Assembly (NCBI GenBank): GCA_030141605.1
Contig: JAQGDQ010000181.1
Coordinates: forward strand, 145,981-209,980
Source of the DNA: Tubiluchus corallicola
Lineage: Eukaryota > Priapulida > Priapulimorpha > Priapulimorphida > Tubiluchidae
Direction of reading: 5' to 3'
Length of the DNA stretch: 64,000 bases
Part shown: positions 51,517 to 61,200 of the stretch, piece after piece
Layout of the letters: every line of letters starts with the position of its first letter
Position numbering within the stretch: the stretch's first letter is position 1
The notes under the pieces: generated by a model
What the model was told of the DNA's origin: nothing
The model's input: the letters and a program-made list of their open reading frames with translations, nothing else
The model's database searches: none
Made by a program: the position numbers and the translations under genes

Positions 51517-52548
51517 TTAAAATTCACAAGCCCCGACAACTATCTTAATTTTAGTCTGAAATACAAATCCCGTATTTGGACCAAACAGCAACTTTGTGTT
51601 TAGAGTAAGCAAGAGTTCCTGGGGTCCTTCTAACTGATTAACGATTGCTACCTTTCCGGCAATGCCTCTCTTATCTGCTAAGGTGGCAGAAAAATCACTA
51701 GCTGTGGCTTTCCGAGAAACTTCGTCACATTTAATACATTGAACTGTCAATTCAACTTCGCTGTCTTGCCTTCCCTGAGTACCAGATGCACTAGATTCAA
51801 ACAATGTAAACGGCAACTGCACAAGCTTTGCAGGAAGGGCAAAAAATACGTTATTTGTCGTGTGGATACAGTCCAGGGTACCACGACATGGCACCCTTTT
51901 AGTGCAGGTAAGAATTCTGCCTTGCATTTGAGGTGTATATCCGACGTCGCAACTAATAGGTTCGCACTTGTAACCGCCATTCGTATTGAAACAAATCTCA
52001 TTACTTCCGCAGGGACTTTGTGGTCGGCATTCATCAGTATCTCTGCACACCAACGTCTGTCCAGAACCACCGACTCGTTCATACCCACCAGGACATGTAC
52101 ATACACCTGCAGAACAACTTATACTACATGCACTCTCAACTTCTTGTCGATCTTGTCGGGTTTCCTTTACTTCAGTGACGATGTCACGAGTACCCGAGCC
52201 AAATGCAGCTCCGAGACTTCCTCGAATGTTGTCCACGAGTGCTTTCTCATCTTCATCAAGCTTCGGTAATCTTGAACTATCGGCTCTAATTATTGTTGGT
52301 TGATTGTTGCTGTCACCTCCAGTTGTAACTCCAGTTCTGAGAGTCATTTTTGGTCCGGGAATCCCCACACCAGGTTGCTCTTGGGCTCTGATAATCACGG
52401 CTTCTGCTCCACTGGCTTCACTTTCCAATTGAGCAAGACGATTTTGACACATACTCAGTTCAGCTTGAACTTCAACTAGCTTTCGGCGACAACGTTGACC
52501 ACTCACACACCCAAGAAGTGCAATGATGCAAAATACTCTGAACTCCAT
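51517..52548 (-). CDS. Secreted fibulin-like protein, EGF-CA plus fibulin C-terminal module, 343 aa
   Basis: Fibulins and hemicentins are extracellular-matrix and basement-membrane glycoproteins. A signal peptide is evident (MEFRVFCIIALLGCVSG, cleavage near residue 17). Next come a short coiled-coil-like helix (VEVQAELSMCQNRLAQLESE, about 25-45), a low-complexity linker (50-135) and a partial EGF unit (CSAGVCTCPGGYERVG). A calcium-binding EGF domain follows at about 172-218 (DTDEC start, with the hydroxylation-type pattern CFNTNGGYKC). The remainder, about 218-343, matches the fibulin C-terminal module: ISCDVGYTPQ, RVPCRGTLDCIH, then a beta-rich ALPAKLVQLPFTLF segment. Only one full EGF is present, far fewer than in typical fibulins, and no intron interrupts the frame, unusual for a domain-shuffled matrix gene. 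Which fibulin it matches best cannot be told here. Confidence 0.8.
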   Translation of the reverse strand: MEFRVFCIIALLGCVSGQRCRRKLVEVQAELSMCQNRLAQLESEASGAEAVIIRAQEQPGVGIPGPKMTLRTGVTTGGDSNNQPTIIRADSSRLPKLDEDEKALVDNIRGSLGAAFGSGTRDIVTEVKETRQDRQEVESACSISCSAGVCTCPGGYERVGGSGQTLVCRDTDECRPQSPCGSNEICFNTNGGYKCEPISCDVGYTPQMQGRILTCTKRVPCRGTLDCIHTTNNVFFALPAKLVQLPFTLFESSASGTQGRQDSEVELTVQCIKCDEVSRKATASDFSATLADKRGIAGKVAIVNQLEGPQELLLTLNTKLLFGPNTGFVFQTKIKIVVGACEF

Positions 52549-55002
52549 ATTGACAATCTAAATTGCAGACGTTGCTGTAAACTGTTATTATGCTGAACAA
52601 TCTATACACGTGTAATATAACGTGGAAAGAAAACTGTTAGGCAACTACAACAATCCACACTGATAACTCAGCAGACAACTGCACTTTACTTAAAGAGGCA
52701 GAACTCAAAAATGCAGCCTGTTTTCATATCTACAGGTATTTCTGCTTAAATGCCAGCAGTCAAGGTGTGATCACAAAAGCTGCCCTGCCCAAAGGACTAC
52801 ATCCACAACAATTACAAATGACAACCTGTTTACAGATCCTTGGGTGATTCCGGCAAAAATAATGACGAAACTGAGAAAATGCCTCAAGGAAAAGCTCTAA
52901 GTCGGCGGTAAGTTCTAACAGCCACACAAAATTGTAAACGACGGATATGTAAAACAAGCTGGGTCAGTACCACGCGAGAAATGCTTAGACAAGAATCATT
53001 CGCATTCGAACAATTTCGGAATTCTTATTTATTATTATCAAAAACTATCCAAAAAAAACATCTAGTCTTTACAGCTGCTGGCTAAACTCAATTAAGAACT
53101 AATGGAAATACACTAATTAGTTAATTAAGTGAATTTAATGAAGGTCAAGGGTACAAGAACTGAACTTTGAACACACAACACAAAGAAAGATGTCAAAGCT
53201 GCTTCTGCAATGAAGCGGATGTACATTAAAATGTGAAGGATGTGCAGTGACAAGTCCCTTTTGGCCTTGAAGTGACACAAAGGTTTGCAGATTAATTAAT
53301 TAATCTTTGACCTGAGGACATAATGGCACACAAGCTTAAATCAGCTGATGGACCGACATAATTGAATTGTGGCTTAATCGCAGTACAAATTATTGCTATG
53401 ACATTTTGAATCTTTTGCCCAACGAAAAAGAGTGTTAATTTCTGAAATGCTGTCAAAGTATTACATATAAATGAAATCTGACACAATGCAGACTTCTGCA
53501 TAGCTTGTTAAAGTGTCATATTGTAATTACAATAGTTTTCAGACTAAATACTACCAAAACCCAAACAAAAAATCCTATTTACCAACAAAGCCACATCTAT
53601 TATCTGAAACATTTCAAGAAAATTCACACAGTATTCGCTAATAATGGAAATAGGTAGTATGATAATTACACATTATCAACGCTTCTGTATTATCTCATTA
53701 AATATGTTGATTTATAATTTAGTTTCTTCTCATTGTATTTATATTCAGCCATTGTGTGATATTGGTGCTTGAACTTCTGCATATTTTTGCCTGCATTTCC
53801 TCCCTATTTTTGCTGTTTGATCCGGCAATCCATAAAGCTTGGTTTTGTCTTTGCTGTTCGCGTCGTTATAACATTTATCTTTAAAAGCCAACACAGGCGC
53901 AGTTTGCATTGTAATACGTACGGTTTTCTCATACAAAAATGCAGATTCTAAATTTTACAAAAAACAGATCCATGGTAATTGTAAATAATTTTTTTATGGA
54001 AACCATTAACTTTACAGGAAACAAGCAAATAGGTTGTACTGGAACTAAGCACATTAGTGATTCTATTCTAGCTGAAGCTACAGGAAGCTCACGAAAATGA
54101 AACTCGCTAAAGTTGAGTGGTGCAGACCAACGGTAAAGGTCATAATTCCCAAAATCAGCTGAGTAATCTGAAATGTTGTGAACTTTGCTACACTGCTGCA
54201 AAATGTCAATAATTTTTCTATATTAATAGTAAGTGGATGTCAAAAATTCGGCTTTAAGGCCTCTGAGAATGCCAAGGACTGAGAATGACCCTGAGCTTAC
54301 TTTTTTGAATGCAGGTATAAACAGGCATCAACACATAATTATGGGTCAACTGCACTGTGTATATTAAGTTACACATAATAAGCAAAAAGGGCATAAACTG
54401 GCTAACTCTAATTGCACAACACTGCAGTCAGTAATTCGAACTCTTGTTATAACTCATTAAATATGAAATTAAAGTGGGTTACCAAAGTGAACATAAGCTA
54501 CACAACTATTAACAAACGATCTCGGTCAGATGTCTCATGTCACGTGCTGCATGTTAACAGTGCACTACTTGATATAAATTTATTTATTGCTGTGAGCACT
54601 TTTCAGGTCTGTGGCAAATAAATTTTTGCCACTTGCAATTTATTTTGTGCATGTTGATATGGCAACGCATTTGATGATGTGATTTACCGGTTTTAAAATA
54701 CTGCCTTTTTCAGTTTTAGAAGTATAAAAAAGAAAAGCATCACGGTACAAACCTCATGTGTTTCAGTGGTTCTCATTTTGCTAGTTCTAATGTCATTGCT
54801 GTCAGCTAAATACAGAAAGACTTTGCTAATCTCTGAAGGTAAAATTGTGCCAGCTGGAACATATACACACAAGTACTGGGGTACCGTAACAGGTATAACA
54901 CATTGCATTACAAGTGATGATTTTGTGGAGTGTTAAATTGAACACTGTTGTTTCATATGTTTTGTTCTTGTCTAACAAGTTTGCTCGCCTGTTATACTAT
55001 AG

Positions 55003-55227
55003 TTTTGTCATATATGTTTTGCCTGTACAAGTCAATTTGTTGAGATTTGTTTGAAAAAATGCAGCAACTCGTCTACCCTGGAAAGTTCCCAGTCACCTCT
55101 GCTCACCATCAGTGGTGTCAAGAGACACAAGGAGGCCAGAACCCCAGTCGGGCCAACTGAAAGTGTCTGGTCCAAACTGGAATTTATTCAAAAGAAAGTG
55201 AATGTGAAGAAAAACCAGGCCAGATAA
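55003..55227 (+). CDS. Orphan coding-like segment, 74 codons, abuts minisatellite
   Basis: An open frame without a start ends at TAA (55225). It is GC-richer than its surroundings and protein-like: a Cys-rich start (CHICFACTSQFVEICLKKC), then a polar part with SPLLTISGVKRHKEA and a basic end KKVNVKKNQAR. It could be a terminal exon, a transposon remnant or chance. No family recognised. Confidence 0.2.
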   Translation, partial: FCHICFACTSQFVEICLKKCSNSSTLESSQSPLLTISGVKRHKEARTPVGPTESVWSKLEFIQKKVNVKKNQAR

Positions 55228-55310
55228 AGATTCATAAATTCTCTATAATGGCACAGTTGCCAGGTGAGAATAGGGATCATATGAGTTGTGCTGACCAGGA
55301 ACCACCCTTG

Positions 55311-56325
55311 CTCTCCACAATACTGCTTATTGTACGTTTTCTGGCTCTCCACAACACTGTTTATTGTACGTTTTCTGGCTCTCCGCTACACTGTTTATCC
55401 TACGTTTTCTGGCTCTCCACAACACTGTTTATCTTACATTTTCTGGCTCTCCACAACACTGTTTATTGTACGTTTTCTGGCTCTCCATGACACTGTTTAT
55501 TGTACGTTTTCTGGCTCTCCGCTACACTGTTTATCCTACGTTTTCTGGCTCTCCACAACACTGTTTATCCTACGTTTTCTGGCTCTCCACAACACTGTTT
55601 ATTGTACGTTTTCTGGCTCTCCATGACACTGTTTATCCTACGTTTTCTGGCCCTCCATGACACTGTTTATCCTACGTTTTCTAGCTCTCCACAACACTGT
55701 TTATCCTACGTTTTCTGGCTCTCCACAACACTGTTTATCCTACGTTTTCTGGCTCTCCACAACACTGTTTATCCTACGTTTTCTGGCTCTCCACAACACT
55801 GTTTATCCTACGTTTTCTGGCTCTCCACTACACTGTTTATCCTACGTTTTCTGGCTCTCCATGACACTGTTTATCCTACATTTTCTGGCTCTCCATGACA
55901 CTGTTTATCCTACATTTTCTGGCTCTCCACTACACTGTTTATCCTACGTTTTCTGGCTCTCCATGACACTGTTTATCCTACGTTTTCTGGCTCTCCACAA
56001 CACTGTTTATCCTACGTTTTCTGGCTCTCCACAACACTGTTTATCCTACGTTTTCTGGCTCTCCACAACACTGCTTATCCTACATTTTCTGGCTTTCCAC
56101 GACACTGTTTATCCTACGTTTTCTGGCTCTCCACGACAGTTTATCCTACATTTTCTGGCTCTCCACAACACTGTTTATCCTACATTTTCTGGCTCTCCAC
56201 AACACTGTTTATCCTATGTTTTCTGGCTCTCCACAACACTGTTTATCCTATGTTTTCTGGCTCTCCACGACACTGTTTATCCTACATTTTCTGGCTCTCC
56301 ACAACACTGCTTATCCTACGTTTTC
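55311..56325. repeat. 34-bp minisatellite, 30 tandem units
   Basis: The unit is CTCTCCACAACACTGTTTAT followed by CCTACGTTTTCTGG. Counting by eye gives 30 copies, all 34 bp except one 31-bp copy near 56130. Variants fall at fixed sites: ACAAC, ATGAC, GCTAC, ACTAC or ACGAC in the first part, and TATTGTACG, TATCCTACG, TATCCTACA or TATCCTATG in the second. TATTGTACG units are confined to the left third. As 34 is not a multiple of 3, all three + frames stay open, giving several overlapping spurious ORFs. Confidence 0.97.
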
Positions 56326-57000
56326 ATTTGGCAAGTCAAACAGTGTTATTCAAACATTCATGTTCGGTGACTACTGCTCTGCAAGACTTATGGCGAGCTA
56401 AAATTTGCAAAAATCTAAAACAATCTGCAAAGTCAAAGAGGCATCTACACTTACATCAAAACTCTGATGTAGCAATTCAGGTAGTAACAGTGCAGCTTAT
56501 TATCAAAACCAATTCCAAGAACAATGAATTGCATAATTGTTCAATCACAGATGCTGTCATCTATGATCAACTTGGGCAACCAAAAAGTACTTTAAAAAAT
56601 GTTTCAACAGAATGTTTTCAAAATCTTAATGTAGCAAGAACAATAAGAAAAAAATTGTTGGTTATATAAGATAATTTCAACAGTTATGCGCTAACATTTT
56701 GTTCAAACTGACATCAGATTTGCCTGCTGAAATTTGTGAACTCTGACTTTTTTATCCAGTGACCCATTCAACTTAAATTTCTCTGACAATGCACATCGCT
56801 ATCCATCATTATAGCAAAGGAAATTTCCTTATTTTTATAAATGATCTACGATTATACAAAATTAGGTCTTACTATCTGGTAAAAGAGACACACAGGCAAA
56901 AAAGCCAATAAATTATTACTGTTATATAGTCCGGAACGTGAAGCATCGGATTACTCACTCATTTGAGTTTTTTCTGCCCAGCAGACTGTATATGTTATTT

Positions 57001-57052
57001 ATAACACCATTTGCCATTGCCACGCATCCATTTCTTCATAAAAATTTAGAAC
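57001..57052 (+). repeat. Dispersed repeat 'TPF', copy 3
   Basis: Third copy of the family at 1271 and 4695. Here the frame stays open through TPFAIATHPFLHKNLEHGVA and beyond (to 57153), so this copy may retain more of a coding ancestor. Confidence 0.5.
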
Positions 57053-57890
57053 ATGGAGTAGCTGAATTTTGCAAATTTTGTGAACAAATAATTCAAAGAG
57101 CAAAAGATGTGATAAATAATAGGCAACGAAATTATGTGAGCTATTTTTCCTAAAATAGTTTAGTCCTAGCTGATGTGAATGCAATTAATACAGCTGTTTC
57201 CGTCATTTACAATAGAAAAACTGAAGCAAGATACACTACTAAGCAATGAACACGATGACTAAATTGCATTTGTCAGGTGAACCAATGAGGCAACATTAGC
57301 CTGGGGTCCTATGAAGTGCTCTACATTTCGTTTGACAAAAACCATGAAATTACACAGCAGAACTACACTACACCTAATGGCCTAATAAAGATCTTAATTA
57401 AAATAAGACTTGCAGCTTTTCGTTCTTGTTAACACAATGAATTTATTCCTAACAAATTCACATACTACGCCTAAAGCAGAATAATTTCTGAAGGGTATGT
57501 TGTACTGTCCTTTAAAAGTTATGTGTTCTACTGCTTGAGTTAAAAAAATTGCAAAAGAGAACAAAAAACGACATTTTTTTCTCATTTTTTTTCCAAGTGC
57601 CCTAATTCAGAAAATTTAACTTGAATGAGACAATGAGACACTGACGATTGGTCAACACCTCATATGTCTAAAATGATAACCTTACGAACCTAATGATCAA
57701 GAAAATAAAAAAACTAGCGAAAACAGCTACAATCATCACACGTTTAGGCTAGACCTGATCCTGTTTCAAACCTCCATGTCATCCAGAAAAAATATCCCAT
57801 GTTTAGCTCAATTCCAAAGACAAATTACAGAGAAAGCTAACTTTTCCCCAGAACTCGCCAAGTCTTACTCAACCAATTTATGACACTCAC

Positions 57891-58230
57891 TGGTTTGAAG
57901 AAACCAAAAAACTTGAGATTTATTTTTAAGATTTTATTCTGAAATGCCTACATAAACAGTGAAGTAGTGTCATATTGAAAAGCAGAAAACCAAGTGACCA
58001 GAACTACAAGTGAAATCATTTAGGTGTGAAAACAGGTTTAGAAATTATGCATTCATAAAGACTGTAGAAGCCAATGAAAATTTAAACAGGAAAGAGAAAG
58101 TTCAACAATTTTAACAAGAGCACCTGAAGGTGGCAGCACTATCCAAAACTAAAAAAGTATGATGACATTAGGATAAATATACAACATAAATTTAGATTTA
58201 GAATAATTAAAAATGATTTTCTTTTGTCCA
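57891..58230 (-). repeat. 3' LTR of the BEL/Pao element (340 bp)
   Basis: It begins TGGTTTGAAG and ends CTTTTGTCCA on the + strand. On the element strand it therefore runs TGGACAAAAG...CTTCAAACCA, with the usual TG...CA borders. Its outer border is fixed by the end of identity with the right copy, and its inner border by the adjoining polypurine tract. Confidence 0.92.
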
Positions 58231-58241
58231 TCCTCCCCCTC
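58231..58241 (-). other. Polypurine tract (second-strand primer)
   Basis: The element strand reads GAGGGGGAGGA directly against the start of the 3' LTR, the expected place and composition for a polypurine tract. Confidence 0.85.
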
Positions 58242-58249
58242 GTGATGTG

Positions 58250-61200
58250 TCAACCATCACCACACGATTCCAGGATGCAGATTTTGGAAATTGGTCTCGT
58301 CATTTGTTGATTGCCAACTTGAATTTTTGCGACTCTTACATGACCATCTTGCCCTGGATAGGTTTTGACGATTCGCCCAAGAGGCCAGTTTCCTCTAGTA
58401 GTTGCTGGATCTACAACTAAAACCACATCGCCAACTGAAACCTCGGGTTGCTGACGGTGCCATTTGTTTCTTGGGCTTAGTTCTGGTAACCATTCTTTTA
58501 ACCATCTCCTCCAAAAATGATGGACTAACTCTTGCACTCGTCTCCATCTTTTCCTAGGATGGTATGCAGTTGAGTCCAGTGCCTCTGGGGCAAACTGCCC
58601 GCCCATTTGACCAAACAGAAAATGATTTGGGGTTAAAGGAATGGTATCCTGTACGTCAGCTGATTGGTATGTTAGTGGCCTCGAGTTAATGAGCGCCTCT
58701 GCTCCAGTGAAGGCAGTAGTTAGTTCCTCGTCTGTTATGTCAGCATTGCCTAGAATTGCAGTGATGGCTTTCTTTGCAGACTTGATCATTGATTCGTGGA
58801 CTCCACCAAAGTGAGGTGCCATCGGTGGAATAAACAGCCACTCCACTCCTGTTAGTTTGGTGATTTTTCCTTGGTTAAACTCATTTACTAGTTCTCTTAG
58901 CTCTCGATCTGAGCCAACAAAATTAGTTCCATTATCGGAGATCATTTGCTGTGGCATCCCTCGACGATTTGTGAACCTGTGGAAAGCATTTAAGAATGAA
59001 TCCGTGTCTAATCCGTAAGCTACTTCCAAATGTACAGCTCTTGTAGCAGTACAAGTGAAAAGGCATAAGTATCTTTTCAAGCGAGCTTTTCCACGTCCTT
59101 GCTTTGTAAAGAATGGACCAGCAAAGTCTACAGCCGTTCTCGTAAAGGCTCTCATTGAAGGTGCAATGCGGTGTTGAGGTAATGGTGCCATAATTTGTGT
59201 TGCAGCTTTAGCCTTCCGTAGTCGGCACTGAAGACAAGACTTTTCACAGTCGCGAATCTCTTCTCGACCAGCCATAACCCAGAATTTGCTTGACAAGGAA
59301 CACAATGTCTGGTTAATTCCAGCAACATGTTTGCCTTTGTCATGATGGTGCTTCACAATCAAATGTGTCACCCAGTTTTTCCGTGGTAAGATTATGGGGT
59401 ACCGTGTGTCATACGATAGAAATTCGGCGTGTTCCAGACGTCCATTACATCGCAGGAGACCATCTTCATCAATTTTGGGGTTTAGCCGCAATAATTTGCT
59501 TGATGGCGGTAACTGCTTTCCACTTTCCAACTTTGAGTATTCTTCAGCAAATGCTGTCTTCTGCATATTTCCGATGACAGTTGATTCAGCTTGGCTCAGT
59601 TCTTTGCAAGTAAGCTCTCCAGATTCTCGATTCTCGTACGCTGCTACACAATTGTTTAAGAAACGAAATACCCATCCATAAACTCTTAGAAGTCGTGTCC
59701 ATGAAGAAAACCGTTCGGGTTGCAGTCTCTCCAAATTTATTTTTTGAGTACAAAATGTCGTAACCACAGTTTTCTTCATCTCATCTGTGGCTGACTGTTG
59801 CTTTCTAACGATCATTGCCGGCCACGATGCAGGATCTTTTTTGAGAAATGCTGGTCCTTTTAACCAAATCGAGTTCTCTGCAATTTCGTCTATAGTTGCA
59901 CCACGTGAAGCTAAATCAGCAGGATTTTCTTTGGTTGGCACATGCCTCCATTGTTCGGGATCCGTGTGACTTTGTATATTTCCAATCCTGTTGGCTACAA
60001 ATGGCTTGAATGCTCTGCTTCTTCCATGTATCCACCATAACACATCCATGCTGTCTGACCAAAACGTCACCTTGGTAATGGAAATTTGCAGTGTTGTTGT
60101 GGTTGACAAGCTAAGTTGTAAGCCAAGCACAGCTGCCATTAGCTCCAATCTTGGTACACTAACGACTTTCAGTGGAGCAACTCGTGTTTTTGATGCTACT
60201 AGCCTGGTGTCTACAGTGCCATTGATGTACGATGTTCGAGCATAAACAGCGCAAGCATAAGCTTGTTGTGAAGCATCAACAAAAGTATGGATGTCCATAC
60301 AGACAACTATTTTAGTCTGATCCATCCGCAGACAACGTGGAATTGTAAGCAGCTCCAGCTTTCCTAACTCCAATAACCATTGCCAAATTTTTGTCTCCAA
60401 ACAAGCATTTATTGTGTCATCCCAGCCAAAGCCTGCTGTCCAAATTTCTTGCAGTAATATCTTCCCACGAACTACAAATGGAGAAATAAATCCTGCAGGG
60501 TCAAAAATTGTTGCTAGTTTTCTCAGAACATTTCTCTTTGTCATCTTGAATTCGAGTGGTGGCATGTTGATGTGAAATGCAAAAACATCTGAACTTGCTC
60601 TCCAAATGACACCCAAAGTTTTGGTTGTTGGCAGCTCATGTTCTAAATCTATTTCTTGCAGGCGTTGTTCCACTGGTATTTCTGCTAAGACTTCTGATGA
60701 GTTCGACAACCATTTTCTTGCATACATGCCAGCTAGCGCCCAGAGTTCTGACAGTTCATGGTACAAAGTCTTTCCATCTTCAACCCTTGGAACAGAATCC
60801 ATGCTGTCATCCATGTATGTTGAATGCAGCACAGTCTCTGCAGCCATTGGAAATTTCTCTTGATTCTTTCTTGCATGTTCCTGTGTAACAAGTTGAGCTA
60901 AAAACGGTGATGCATTTTCTCCAAAAACTACGCGACAAAACTCATATTCATCTGGTTGCCTGGTGGTGTCAAGATTTCTCCAGAGGAAACGATGAAAAGG
61001 CCTGTCTTCTTCAGCTATTCCTATGCGAAGATACATTTCAGCAATGTCACAGACCAGGGCAATTGGTTCCTTCCGAAATCGAAGTAGAACGCTATTCAGG
61101 TCCTGCTGCAATTTTGGTCCTTGATGCACGGTATCATTCAAGGAAACTCCGTCACATTTGGCAGAGCCATCAAAGACTATTCGGCATTTTGTAGTTGATC

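Larger units (their letters stand above)
52549..57890. other. Upstream of the fibulin-like gene, up to the retrotransposon
   Basis: About 5.3 kb. It holds the fibulin-like promoter region (immediately right of 52548), AT-rich unique DNA, the orphan frame at 55003, the 34-bp minisatellite and the third TPF-repeat copy. The 56320-56669 stretch has an open frame of about 115 codons with no recognised domain, possibly transposon-derived. Confidence 0.5.

Noticed and set aside
51739-52303. Forward ORFs of 176 and 105 codons and a reverse ORF of 119 codons
   Set aside because: Shadow frames of the fibulin-like gene.
55311-56325. Possible CRISPR array
   Set aside because: Units are contiguous 34-mers with no unique spacers, in a eukaryotic genome.
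55248-56669. Several overlapping 80-237-codon forward ORFs
   Set aside because: They are the 34-bp minisatellite read in rotating frames, which lacks stops because of its unit sequence; no start context or domain.
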